Below are positions 11,181 to 21,548 of a stretch of 64,000 nucleotides of DNA, piece by piece. The notes below the pieces were generated by a model, which saw only the letters and a program-made list of their open reading frames with translations, had not been told where the DNA came from and made no database searches. The translations under genes were made by a program, and so were the position numbers. The stretch comes from Lactuca virosa (Eukaryota > Streptophyta > Magnoliopsida > Asterales > Asteraceae), in contig CAKMRJ010005745.1 of NCBI GenBank assembly GCA_928212115.1, forward strand, positions 99,749,433-99,813,432, written 5' to 3'. Numbering within the stretch: position 1 is the stretch's first letter; every line of letters starts with the position of its first letter.

Positions 11181-14100
11181 ACTTCAGGTAAAGTCCATTG
11201 TCTAACTCTATTAAGTACATGCTGATTCTGATCGCGAAGATGGATTTCAATCGCATGGTTCGGTGATCAGAATTTTGGGCTATTACTTAAGAGTTATGAT
11301 ATTTATATTGCTTAGGAATAGATAACAACAAGGTTTTCATATGGATTGTAAGGATAAGTTTTTCCGCAAAGTTTTAAAATAAAAGAAAAAGGTTTTGATT
11401 TTATTTATTTTAAGTATCCTTACAATGGCATTTGTGAAAAGTTGTTGCTTATAAGATTCCATTGATAGCAATATTGGAAAAATGGATTTGATTCTTTCGG
11501 TTGTGGTAGTGTCTAATATTACCAAATAAGGAAAGATTCTCATCACCCAAGGTTCAATTGGACCGAAACTTGGAATCATGCAAGTTGTATAGTATGATGA
11601 ATGAGAACTTTCAGCTTGGAAAATTAAGACTAATTCCTTATGTGAATAAGGAAAGGACTAAGGGATCGAGTACACATTCTTGTGCACTGGTCAAGTCCAC
11701 CACAAAAGATCAAGAAGACTATTCGTCATGATTTACTTAAGTTCAGTAAATATGGTTATACTTATAAGTTTAAGTATAAGTCTGTAGCATTGGAGAAGTT
11801 TCAATGTGAGACAGAACGAATAAGAAGAATCAAAGTATGGCAGAAAGATAAAAGTTTCTCAAATCTGAAAAGATGGGAGAGTACTTTAGTATCATGTTTA
11901 TGATCATCTTAATGATTAAGATACCATATCACAATTGGTCCTCTAAAGTCATCTTAGTGCATTCTTATGACTAAGAAGAGGAGTCATGAATTTTGAAATG
12001 GTTAAATCAAAAAGATGAGTCATACTTCGTTCCAAAACAATTCTTAGAGTCATACTCCAAGATTGTAACTTGAGTGACATATCTTAAAGAGGGTTTGTTA
12101 ACACTAGTCAAATGTAAGAGTAAAAGGTTATCTACTCTTGTACATTTGAAATTGGTAAGTTGTGATGTTTTGGGTAAAACAGAGACCAACTTAGGCCAAT
12201 TGTGTAAAGTGTTAGTCTTGATAAAGAATCCGCACTATCTCTTGAATATTTGACAAGGGAGTCTTATATGTCAAGAGGACAGTGGGAGTCTTAAAGCTCT
12301 TGAAAGTTTCAAGACTTAATCAAGAATAAAACCTAAAGTCCTTCACTAGCACACGACTTGAGGTTTATAACCTATCGTGTTGAAATTTTGTGCCTATTCA
12401 AGTTGGCTTTGCATAGGAGTTCTGAGAGTTCTCATTGGTTGCACAACTACTTGGAAGCAATGGCAGACACCTGAGCTGCCAAATGGCAAAGAATTAAGAT
12501 TGCACAAGTTTAATCAATATGAGTTTGGATTTGTCACTAACCTTGTCTTGTGATTATGGTTTTGACAAATTCACATGGATAAGAACACATACACTATTAA
12601 ATCTAAGTGTCATAAGATTTCTCTCCGATTCATGAAAATGATGGTGAGGAAACACTTTCACTAAGTAGATTTTAGCTAGATAGCAATTGTGATATTTGCA
12701 TTCTCAAAGTCGTTAGTGGAGCGTGTGTGGTTTACCCGGCACACTAACATGGACTTGTGAGAAGTGGCAAAGGTCTAAACAATTGAGACTATGATTACGG
12801 CATCCCTTTTCATAGTTGTAAAATTGTTTAGACACACATGTGAGCTATCTAAGAGAGGTGTATGATTTTGATAAAGTTTTATCAAAACAATCTAGTATCA
12901 GAAATCTGAACTTTGGTAAGAAAGTCAGCTGATTTCTGAGTACATGTCAAAGCTAGTGGGAGCATAAGTGTTATGCTAATAATCATCATGTTAGTGGGAG
13001 CATGATAATTATGACAAAGGTTGCAAGTTAGCAATGTTAATTATAGAAAACAAAAGTTTCAATTCGTGAGGTTGCAGGGGTTGAAAAAGTTGTTTTGCTA
13101 TAATTAGGGAGAGGAAATTACTTCATTTCATTCTAAAAGCTTAGATTGAGATTTTAATCGTATTTATCAAGGATATATATATATATATATATAGATTATA
13201 TATATATATATATATATATAGAATTTCATGTTGGAATGGCTCAACATAAGGAATTCTATATATGGGTCCATTATTTGCGTTCTAAAATTCGATTATGATT
13301 ACGGCATCCCTTTTCATAATCTGAATTTTGAGAACTTGACAAATTGAAATGGAAATATTATAGCAAAAGACTGGTTTAGTCTTTATGTGAGACATCGTGA
13401 ATCGTGTCCCATATGCTTCAGATATAGGATCGATTACATGTGCTATATTCATCCTTTCTAAAATTTTCCAAATGCCTGGGGGATTATGAAGGGAAAAGGT
13501 CTAGAATTGGATATGACTAAAATGATTAAGCAATTGTCGAGGACAATCTAAGGTGTACCAAAGATGGTTGCTCAAGGACAGTTGGAAGTATAATGTTAAT
13601 TCTGGAAGGACCATATTGACATAATCTGTAAGGAGGCAACTCTTGTTCAGAAGTGATAGTCAAAATGGAATATGGAAATGTTTCAAGTTAGAAATTATTC
13701 AATCTGTGTAAGATTAGGAAACTTAATGAAAGAAGGATGTTTCCAAGGAGCTGATCTCCTTTGGAATGCTCTGTAATGATTGTTGTCAAGTCTTTCTGAC
13801 TTTGTGCATAATCATTAAGAGGATCAATGCATATAAGTTTAGAATCTAACAGATTTCAGTAAATGGCATGAATTTGGAATTCTTGCATTTGCAGTAAGGA
13901 TTTGGGACTGTGAAAAGAGGATCATTGGAGTGATGTTTAATTGATCTATTTTACAAAGTAAAGATCATAGACAAACATAGTATTCATACTTGGTGTATGG
14001 CATGACTAGTGTTTAGAAACATAGTGTACATGCTTGGAGCATGGGACAACTATTGTTTTAAATTCAAGTATAAAGTTGATAAAACCGAAACAATGAATAA

Positions 14101-14952
14101 TGAGTAATCAGTATGGTGATAAATAAAAGTATTTATTTATATTCATAGGGGTTTGATACCATATTTGATTCATTTATTCTTGTGTTTCACTTTGCATGTT
14201 TTGACTTCCAGAATAACTAAGTCGCTCTTCCTGAATGATTAAGTTATTCAAACCATCCACAGTCGGTCATATGTTGGAAGTAGATATGAATCAAGACTGT
14301 CATGGGTTGGTTTGTAGAGGTCCAAGTTGGTGGACAAATTGGTGCTACAACACTCATGAGTGCTCATAAGTTCTGAGTATTGGATTCAACCCGCGCTCAT
14401 TTGAATCACTTCATGGATTTTATCACGAATGATCATGAGACGATAATATCTTATATTCTTCAAACCTAGAGATATGAGTTGTTACTATGAGTTGGTTATA
14501 CATTGATTGCACGAAAACGCATTGGTAACTCGATGTTATAAAACGTGCCTTTGTATATGATTCAGCAAGTAGTAGAACAAGCCATATGAGTCGAAGTTTA
14601 TCCATTCCTTTTACCTTCGGGATAAAAGCGATATCTGTGGGCCCCTCGATGATTTAAAGATGATACATGTGAGTGATTGGCCAAGCCAGGACTGATTTGA
14701 TTTGTTCAATCAGTCAGTCATCATGAATCGGAAATCGGGAAACAACAAATGGACAGAGAGAATGATTGATAATCCATGTCTCAGTCCATATGATATCTAG
14801 AATGGAGGAATATATGATCCCTTATCTAATGGACAAGTCATTAACAAAGGTCAGAGTTCATCGACAAGGTCAGAGTTCGACAGAAGCTTTTGAGAGCTAC
14901 GATTGCTGATCGGTTCCTGAAGTCATACACAATAATAGTTTTAGACTTATCC
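11181..14952 (+). other. Non-coding interior of Angela-like element
   Basis: No ORF above about 80 codons and no recognisable integrase, RT or RNase H. The stretch holds a second-hand copy of the SL1 leader module at 12712-12748, repeats of GATTACGGCATCCC near 12792 and 13298, an AT microsatellite, and 3' untranslated sequence that resembles the 3' UTR of the Angela elements at 43700-44500 and 54081-54930 (reverse strand). Confidence 0.6.
13170..13222. repeat. AT dinucleotide microsatellite
   Basis: Two runs of (TA)n separated by GATTA. Confidence 0.95.
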
Positions 14953-14963
14953 AAGTGGGAGAC
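14953..14963 (+). other. Polypurine tract
   Basis: AAGTGGGAGAC directly before the 3' LTR. The same tract, reversed, follows the minus-strand LTRs at 29480, 43697 and 54081. Confidence 0.85.
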
Positions 14964-15715
14964 TGTTGGATTAATGTCTAAGTCCATAACTATAATTGGT
15001 AAGACTTGACCCGACCCGGCATGGTCCATTTGGGTTGCATGGCATCATGCATTTGGATAGACTATAATGAGAGAAATAACACTTAAGGTTGGTTAATATA
15101 TTATAAGTTCTAATATATTAATAAGGTTATTTAATTAGTATTGATCAAGAATTAATTTGGAATTAATTAAGTGATCAAAAGGAGACTAATTAAATATATG
15201 GGTTGATTGTGTAAACCATTCATTCTTATATATGTGGGCTTGTGATCCAAGATTCCTTATGTTGGACTAAGTCCATGGGGTGACCCATGGATACTCCATG
15301 GAGGTTAAAATCCATGGAGCATAAGGAATGGGTAAAGTTATGAGTTACATGGTGTAACCCTAATAGCCACCATATAAAGAATCTCATGGCTCAAGAAATC
15401 GTGCACTAATGTGTGAGTGTGAGGGCTAGACGATTTCAAGGAGTGTTCAAGTTTCGCTCAAGTTATTCCAAGTGTATTTGGTGTTGTGTGAACCATTTGA
15501 GGTGTCACACTTGGGGCACTAGGCACTCAAGCTTCATAAAGACATTCTACTTCAAAGAGGTATGTATTCTATCTTGTTATATTTATTATTTTGCATGCTA
15601 GATTAGGATAATACCTTGGATGTTCATAATTGTATGTATAATAGAGAAAACATAGATCCAAGGTATTTATGGTTGCATGTACACTTAGGAGTGTTAGAAT
15701 GCTCATAACCCAACA
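14964..15715 (+). repeat. Angela-like 3' LTR
   Basis: Starts TGTTGGATTAATG, ends CCCAACA and is followed by the target duplication GTTAT at 15716-15720. Same length as the 5' LTR. Confidence 0.95.
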
Positions 15716-16075
15716 GTTATGGTTCGAGTATCATACATCGTAACAGATTGAGGACTGATGTCATGGTTCGAGTACCATGATCAGTAGCAGATCGAGAGGT
15801 GATGTCATGGTTCGAGTACCATGATCAGTAGCAGATCGAGAGGTGATGTCATGGTTCGGGTACCATGATCAGCAGCAGATCGAGAGGTGATGTCATGGTT
15901 TGGGCACCATGATCAGTAGCAGATCGAGAGGTGATGTCATGGTTCAAGTACCATGATCAGTAGCAGATCGAGAGGTGATGTCATGGTTTGGGTACCATGA
16001 TCAGCAGCAGATCGAGAGGTGATGTCATGGTTTGGGCACCATGATCGGTAGCAGAGCGAGAGGTGATGTCATGGT
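15716..16075 (+). repeat. 44-bp hairpin minisatellite, right part
   Basis: About eight units of exactly or nearly 44 bp. Most contain CATGGT-N6-ACCATG, with loops TCGAGT, TCGGGT, TTGGGC or TCAAGT. The first unit is of the CATACATCG type found left of the Angela-like insertion, so the array changes variant along its length. Confidence 0.92.
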
Positions 16076-16979
16076 TCGAGTACTATGCTTTGTAGTGGAT
16101 AGTGTTTGTGCTTTTCCAGTTATCCTGTCGTGTTTGGGTTATTCTATGATCGGGTGCGATAGAATATGGGGCCAGAGGGCCATGTTGAACGAGTTTCAAC
16201 GGAGCATACCTTGAGAATAGATTTGGGTTAGCTCCGAGGGATTGATGGTGATATGCCAGTAGAGTCGCAAGACTAAGAGATGAGTAGGGACGGTGCGTTA
16301 TGGAGGGGTACGGTCTGAGCTGGAGAGCCGGCCGATAGTAGATATGTAACTTTCCGTGACCCGAGTGGTGCCATTTCCTTTTCTTGCGGGAGAAGTAAGG
16401 GGTGTTGAGAATTCGGTTTCTGAGCTGGGGTGAGCCCTGTGGGATCGTACTGATGGTGACTTTTTAATCAGAGTATCCAGCAGTAGGTCTGTCGCGAGGG
16501 AGTGATATAGCTTGAGCAGGTTGACAGTGGAGACTGAAATGGTCAAGGCTCAAGATACACCCTATTTGAGTATAATAGGGCAGGTGTTAGCTGCAGTGTT
16601 GGGCGATCAAGAAGGGTATATCAGGGCAGTGACTCCTATTGTTTTTGAGAGGTATAAGGGGTGGAAATGTGGTTTCTGCTCTTATGATAAGGGGCATGTT
16701 GGAACGTTGGGCAAGGAGTCAAGGATGAGGAGTATGATGGTTCATTATTTCCAGATCCAGAGTTAGTGTTAACACGGGACAGTTGGGAGGTCCGGTGAGG
16801 GTATAGTGTGAGATCCTGAATGACTAGAGGCAGTCACGATGGTAAGTTCTGAAGGTTGCATACGAGACCCTGGTATCTAGAGTTGTTTGATCCTTGTCAG
16901 AGGGATCATCGAGCGTTGCGTAGCACCTTGCGGAATTAGGTGCGATGTTATTGGTGGAGACAGCCTGGGGGATAGAGTG

Positions 16980-17440
16980 TTGGTGCACCAATTGGTGATG
17001 GTTCGAACCCCAAGCGGGGAAGAACCGAGTATTTTATTTGAGGAATCCGCACCTGCTGCTAGAGTTACCGAGGTTCGGCCAGTGAAGGTCGAGACACCGA
17101 AGGCTCGCGGGAGAGCTTTACAGTTGACAGCGGAGGAGTTCCGCGCATCGCCCGATGTTATGGCTGGTACTTTTTGTGGGTTCTGTACATGCTTTGGTGA
17201 TATTCGACTCGGAAGTGAGTCGATCATTTGTGTCAATAGCGTTTGGTCGACACATTAGTAGCCGACGAGAGGCGTTGAGTCGACCTCTACGAGTTTCCAT
17301 AACTGACGAGCGAGCGGAGTATGCTACGGAGGTGATTCGGGGATGTGTACTCGAGATCTTCGGTATTGAGTTCCCGATAGATCTGGTCCCGATAGCAATG
17401 GGGGACGCATGTGTTATGAGGGGGGCATGGATTGGTTGAA
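16980..17440 (+). pseudogene. Tekay gag-protease junction, catalytically dead
   Basis: The frame shared with 16887-17170 ends with a K/R-rich stretch and ..TAEEFRASPDVMAGTF, the usual run from gag into the aspartic protease. After a frameshift the protease continues in the frame of 17155-17439, with VIFDSEVSRSFVS where the family has a D-S/T-G-A active site. The Gly after Asp-Ser is Glu, so protease activity is not expected. No intron interrupts this junction, unlike the one at 37030-37099. Confidence 0.75.
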
Positions 17441-17496
17441 CCAAATTGGGGCTGTCATAGATTGCGAGCGACAGTTGGCGACGATACGAGACCCCA

Positions 17497-17808
17497 ATGG
17501 GGGGAGTACTCACGGTGTACGGTAAGGGTACCCGATGTGGGTCGGCGTTTTGTTCAGCCGCCAGAGTGAGACAGAGTTTACAGCAGGGCTGCAACGGGTT
17601 TGTAGCCTATGTGATGGGCACACGAGAGGCCGTTGGGAGGCCAAGTTCAATGGATGACGTTCTGATAGTGCGTGAGTTCCCGGATGTTTTTCCCGAGGAG
17701 TTGTCGGGTGTGCCTCCCGAGAGGAAAGTAGAGTTTCGCATCGAGTTGGTTCCGGGGGCAGCGCCGATCGCCAAGGCGCCTTATCGCCTTGCGCCGCCAG
17801 AGACGTAG
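17497..17808 (+). pseudogene. Tekay pol: protease-RT linker and RT N-terminal margin
   Basis: Open 103-codon segment containing ..VREFPDVFPEELSGVPPE and ..PYRLAPPE, the conserved run leading into gypsy reverse transcriptase. It stops at a TAG right after the APPE motif. What follows is the 48-bp array rather than RT palm motifs, so this is the left edge of a deletion that removed RT, RNase H and the integrase zinc finger and first Asp. Confidence 0.85.
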
Positions 17809-17842
17809 TAGTTATCCTCGCAGCTTTAGGAGCTGCTGGGGA

Positions 17843-18365
17843 AGGGTGTTGTGATGCTACGGGGAGCCGTAGTACTCACCAGTCAGAGAGAGAGTGTTGT
17901 GATACTACGGGAAGCCGTAGTACCAGAGGTTGTTGTGATGCTACGAGGAGCCGTAGTACTCACCAGTCAGAGGAGGGCGTTGTGATGCTATGGAGAGCCG
18001 TAGTACTCACTAGTCAGAGAGAGGGTGTTGTGATGCTACGGGGAGCTGTAGTACTCACTAGTCAGAGAGAGGGTGTTGTGATGCTACGGGGAGCCATAAT
18101 ACTCACCAGTCAGAGAGAGGGTGTTGTGATGCTACGGGGAGCCATAGTACTCACCAGTCAGAGAGAGGGTGTTGTGATGCTACGGGGAGTCGTAGTACTC
18201 ACCAGTCAGAGAGAGAGTGTCGTGATGCTACGGGGAGACGTAGTACTCACTAGTCAGAGCAGGGCATTGTGATGCTACGGGGAGCCGTAGTACTCACTAG
18301 TCAGTGAGAGGTTGTGGTGATGTTATGGGGAGCCGTAATACGCACTAGTTAGCGAGAGGTTGTTA
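17843..18365 (+). repeat. 48-bp hairpin minisatellite inside pol
   Basis: About eleven units, most exactly 48 bp. Each carries CTACGG-GGAG-CCGTAG or a variant: ACTACGG/CCGTAGT, CTATGG/CCGTAG, CTACGG/CTGTAG, TTATGG/CCGTAA. Several variants keep pairing through G-U or double changes; a few (CCATAA, ACGTAG) break it. Since 48 is a multiple of three, one frame stays open over 17982-18272 and reads as 16-residue repeats like REGVVMLRGAVVLTSQ. Translation is doubtful, because the preceding pol frame stops at 17808. Confidence 0.92.
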
Positions 18366-18668
18366 TGAGGAAGCCTTCTTGATCAGAGTATGACACAGGA
18401 GGGTTTTAGGCTTGAAAAGCCCTATGCATGAGTTTTGGGAGCCTGGTGGTCGGACCAGGGGTGAGACTGGGGTCTCCTCAATGATTGGGAATCATTATAT
18501 TCTGAGTAAGTGTGGACATCCAATCCGAAGGGATTGGATAAGTGAAGTACGCATGGGTTGCGGGTCACAAGCTATGAGTTGAATGGGTCATTGGAACGAG
18601 CGATTCCAACTACGGGTCAGACCAAACTCTTGAGTTGAGTTGAGTCCTGGTGGTGTGTTGAACAGACC

Positions 18669-18734
18669 GGACCGAAGGGTCCCGATATAGACCGGACCGA
18701 AGGGTCCAACGATATAGACCGGACTGAAGGGTCC
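18669..18734 (+). repeat. Three GGACC-GAAG-GGTCC hairpins
   Basis: GGACCGAAGGGTCC at 18669 and 18694, GGACTGAAGGGTCC at 18721, 25 and 27 bp apart and joined by GATATAGACC. The third keeps pairing through a T-G wobble. The stem matches that of the 23-bp array in the LTR (20705-20789). Confidence 0.8.
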
Positions 18735-18782
18735 AAAGATGAGCATTAGATGATAGAGGTCGGGGTTGAGTCGATCTCCAGT

Positions 18783-18899
18783 TGGGACACGTATTTACCC
18801 TTGGCTGAGTTTTCCTATAACAACAGCCATCATTCGAGCATTGGTATGCCACCCTTTGAGTTGTTGTATGGGAGGAGGTGTCGGACTCCCGTTTGCTAG
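18783..18899 (+). pseudogene. Tekay integrase fragment
   Basis: One frame reads WDTYLPLAEFSYNNSHHSS then a GMPPFELLYGRRCRTP segment, a hallmark stretch of gypsy integrase downstream of the catalytic Glu. It ends at a TAG. The catalytic Asp residues and the zinc finger are missing, deleted together with RT and RNase H. Confidence 0.85.
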
Positions 18900-18977
18900 G
18901 GAGAGGTAGGACAGCGTGTGATGGGTAGCACTGAGATAGTGCTGCAGACGACATAGTAGATACAGCAGGTTAAATAG

Positions 18978-19490
18978 AGACTACTGACGGCTCAGAGTCG
19001 TCTGAAGAGTTGTGCGGATCGACGACGATCCGAGCTGGAGTTCCAGGTGGGGGACTTCGTACTCCTGAAAGTATCTCCTTGGAAAGGAGTGATCCGATTC
19101 AGGAAGAGGGGCAAGCTGGGGCCCCGGTACATCGGTCCGTTCAGGGTGACCGCCAGGGTGGGCAAGGTAGCGTACCGTTTGGAGCTACCTGCGGAGTTGA
19201 GTCAGATTCATGATACCTTCCACGTGTCTCAGTTGAGGAAGTGTATCGCTGATGAGTCGGCAGTGGTTCCATTAGAGGACATTCAGGTGGATGCGAACCT
19301 GAACTATGTTGAGAGGCCGATCGCGATTCGGGATAGAAGGATCAAGACTTTGAGAAATAAGGAGGTGCCATTGGTTCAGGTCCAGTGGCAACATCGGAAG
19401 GGTTCCGAGATGACCTGGGAGCCGGAGTTAGAGATGCACGAGCAGTATCCAGAGTTATTTATGGAAAGAGACTTTGAGGGAGAAGTCTGA
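18978..19490 (+). CDS. Tekay integrase C-terminus with chromodomain-like tail (fragment)
   Basis: Open frame of about 170 codons with no start of its own. From the N-terminus: a linker ..AQSRLKSCADRRRSELEF, the GPY/F module (GDFVLLKVSPWKGVIRF.., RYIGPFRV), then ..FHVSQLRKC and a tail with VQVQWQHRKGSEMTWEPE, the CHD-type module of Tekay chromoviruses thought to steer integration to heterochromatin. It ends a few bases before the polypurine tract, as in full-length relatives. It is unlikely to be translated because pol upstream is deleted. The same region in copy 1 (about 2930-3426) is frameshifted. Confidence 0.85.
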   Translation, partial: RLLTAQSRLKSCADRRRSELEFQVGDFVLLKVSPWKGVIRFRKRGKLGPRYIGPFRVTARVGKVAYRLELPAELSQIHDTFHVSQLRKCIADESAVVPLEDIQVDANLNYVERPIAIRDRRIKTLRNKEVPLVQVQWQHRKGSEMTWEPELEMHEQYPELFMERDFEGEV

Positions 19491-19494
19491 TTCT

Positions 19495-19507
19495 AGTGGG
19501 GGAGAAT
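19495..19507 (+). other. Polypurine tract
   Basis: AGTGGGGGAGAAT immediately before the LTR start TGTAACATCC. Confidence 0.85.
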
Positions 19508-19567
19508 TGTAACATCCGGATTTCCCGGTACATTAATTATTCATTTATTTTTAGAGATTTTGGGAGA

Positions 19568-19715
19568 GACTCGGCGAGTTGATGCTTAGACTCGCCGAGT
19601 AGGGTCGCGAATTTTCATCCGGGTTAATGACCGGACTCGGCGAGTCCATACGTGGACTCGGCGAGTCCACGCTGTTTAATGAAACCCTAATTTCTCGGGT
19701 TTGGGACCTATTTAA
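19568..19715 (+). promoter_or_regulatory. LTR promoter: four ACTCGNCGAGT palindromes and TATA box
   Basis: ACTCGGCGAGT or ACTCGCCGAGT occurs near 19569, 19590, 19635 and 19656; the last two extend to GGACTCGGCGAGTCC. CCTATTTAAAAGCC follows about 40 bp after the last one. Every copy contains paired CpG sites and is palindromic except for the central base. Confidence 0.75.
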
Positions 19716-20259
19716 AAGCCCTTATGGCCGTCATTTGCGGCTACCAGTCCATAGAGAGAAACCCTAGAGTGTTGGAGCGTTTTGAGAGAGAAAGGAAGCC
19801 ATTATTGACCCTTGTGGTGTTGTTTAGCAAGAAGAAGGAGGTCCTAGCCAAGAGAAAGCAAAGGAGGTTGCTATTCTGAGGAATTGAAGCTAAGATCATT
19901 TCATTTGAGGTATTACTTCGACTCATCTTCTGTTTTATGAAGACTATATGGATTTAGGGTTTCTTGTGCCCTTGTCTAAGTTGATTTGATGTCCAAATAG
20001 TCCCTTCTAGTGATGAGGCTTTGGATCTGGATCCATAGAGGTCCAGAGAGCCTTACTCATCAAGCTTTATGAAGAACAATGGAGGTCATGACCTTGGGTT
20101 AAGGTATTTGGGGCTAAATCATCATATATGGTCATATGGATGTTGCATGTGCATCAAGATTGAGACTTTACGTGATTATAGTGGTTGGAAAGGCCAGATC
20201 TATGGATTAGGGGAACAGATCTGACCTCAGAAGGTCGTTTGAGTGTGAGCATGGAATGT

Positions 20260-20338
20260 ACTCGCCGAGTCAAGAGAGGACCAGGGGCGAAGAGGGCAGG
20301 CGTGTACTCGCCGAGTCACCTTAGTGCACTCGGCGAGT
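20260..20338 (+). promoter_or_regulatory. Second ACTCGNCGAGT cluster, in the transcribed LTR
   Basis: Three further copies at 20260-20270, 20306-20316 and 20328-20338, downstream of the predicted start site and about 225 bp before the splice donor. This is the same motif as the pre-TATA cluster of the same LTR. Confidence 0.8.
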
Positions 20339-20562
20339 AGGGTCAACTGTGACCGTTGACTTTCGTTGACTTTTAGGGTTTCGGTCAACAGTTGGACTTT
20401 TGAGTCAAGGAGGGGTAAAATGGTCTTTTACCCTTCTGAGGGATCATAGAAGGGGGTTTAATCTAGCCTTTGAGAGCCATTACTTATTGAGGATATTTTG
20501 TATGTGACTAGGCGGGGGCTAGATCAGTAGATTCGTGTGCGAGATCATCCGAGATACCCGAG

Positions 20563-20568
20563 GTGAGT
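20563..20568 (+). other. Conserved LTR splice donor
   Basis: CCGAG|GTGAGTCTTCTCACTA. The same AG|GTRAGT context occurs in the other Tekay LTRs: intron from 34434, 32886, and on the minus strand from 28228 and 47625. In three of them the donor also opens a GTGAG..CTCAC hairpin. Confidence 0.6.
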
Positions 20569-20704
20569 CTTCTCACTATACTTTACCTTGAGTAGGTAAC
20601 CAGAGTTATGTGACAGAGTATCTTGCATGCTATGTATGTTATATGTTGCACTGCTATATTTCTATGTGATTTATGCTGTGCATGTTTCTGAGTTTACAGA
20701 GTTA

Positions 20705-20789
20705 GGACCGGAAGGTCCACAGAGCTAGGACCAGAGGGTCCACAGAGTTAGGGCCAGATGGCCCACAGAGTTATAGCCTCGAGTGGCTA
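20705..20789 (+). repeat. 23-bp hairpin array with compensatory stems
   Basis: Four units at an exact 23-bp period: GGACC-GGAA-GGTCC (20705), GGACC-AGAG-GGTCC (20728), GGGCC-AGAT-GGCCC (20751) and TAGCC-TCGAGT-GGCTA (20774), linked by ACAGAGTTA. All four stems are fully complementary although three different stem sequences are used. Confidence 0.9.
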
Positions 20790-21100
20790 ATATGTGTTAG
20801 AGTGGTATTTTGGGGAACTCATTAAGCTTCGTGCTTACAGTGTTGTGTGATATGTGTTGCAGGTTTTTCTCAGGATCACAGGACGGCACCGGCTCGATTG
20901 TACACACTAGAGAAAGAGTTATGTTTTGAGGATCCTGGAGTATTATTTAATTGAATATGGAGTTATGTTTGTAACTTAAAGAGCAAATGAGATTTTAATA
21001 AAAGGTGTCATGAGAATTTATATGAGTTTAAATGAATTTTTTTTTGAAAAATCACGGTGTTACAGATACTTTGATAGATCCGAGTTCAGGGACTTACAAG

Positions 21101-21112
21101 TGGTATCAGAGC
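21101..21112 (+). other. Primer binding site (tRNA-iMet type)
   Basis: TGGTATCAGAGC two bases after the 5' LTR remnant, so the remnant really is an LTR end. Confidence 0.92.
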
Positions 21113-21548
21113 ATTAAAACAGACTTAAGGCTGGTTTGGTATCAATTGCTTTCTAAACAATTATTTACTTGTGGTGTTTTTGGTTTGTGTTGGGAAAAAG
21201 AATTCTGCTGGTCATCGTGGTGCTATTCTTCGATTTCAGCATTTTCTTAGTGTTCTTCACTAATTTTGGAGGATATTGCATTAGAGATCGTTTTTGGTAA
21301 ATTACCAAATTTGGAATTCATTAGATAAGGAAATTCGATCAAAACCTCGATTTTGGCTAGGTTTCAGCGTTTTCGGCGGCTGGTAAACGTTCTCGGTAAA
21401 AAGGAAGAGCTTTCTTGGCCAAGACATATAGTTATCGGCCAACTGTTTTCGGTCAAATAGTTGACTTTCTAGGTTTTCAGTCAAACTGGTTGACTTTCTT
21501 GATTTTCGGTCAAAATTACACAATCAGATTTGCTTTTGTTAGTAAACA

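Larger units (their letters stand above)
8214..15715 (+). mobile_element. Angela-like copia element, complete ends, decayed interior (TSD GTTAT)
   Basis: Two 752-bp LTRs (8214-8965, 14964-15715) with TG..CA ends, an initiator-Met-type PBS, a polypurine tract AAGTGGGAGAC and a perfect 5-bp target duplication GTTAT (8209-8213, 15716-15720). The PPT and LTR start TGTTGGATTA are typical of Angela/BARE-type copia elements. The leader hairpins are well conserved, but the interior has no long ORF: only a gag remnant with a zinc-knuckle trace near 11113-11140 is recognisable. I see no pol. It is therefore non-autonomous and sits within the minisatellite of the surrounding Tekay sequence, so it is younger than that element. 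Confidence 0.92.
16028..21064 (+). mobile_element. Non-autonomous Tekay-type gypsy element, 3' part
   Basis: From 5' to 3': 44-bp array, decayed gag end, gag-protease junction, dead protease, RT N-terminal margin, 48-bp array in place of RT-RNase H-integrase core, three GGACC hairpins, integrase fragment, integrase C-terminus with chromodomain-like tail, purine tract and a 1557-bp 3' LTR. The tail places it among chromoviruses of Tekay type. The LTR end (TGTTACA) abuts 34 bp of Sirevirus LTR end, so the simplest reading is that this element inserted into the Sirevirus 5' LTR. The Tekay 5' LTR is not in the window. Confidence 0.8.
19508..21064 (+). repeat. Tekay-type 3' LTR
   Basis: 1557 bp with ends TGTAACATCC..GTGTTACA. 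It contains palindrome cluster 1 (19568-19668), a TATA box TATTTAAA near 19709, palindrome cluster 2 (20260-20338), a splice donor AG|GTGAGT (intron from 20563) and a 23-bp hairpin array (20705-20789). Immediately downstream is GATAC, probably the target duplication, although the other side is outside the window. Confidence 0.92.
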
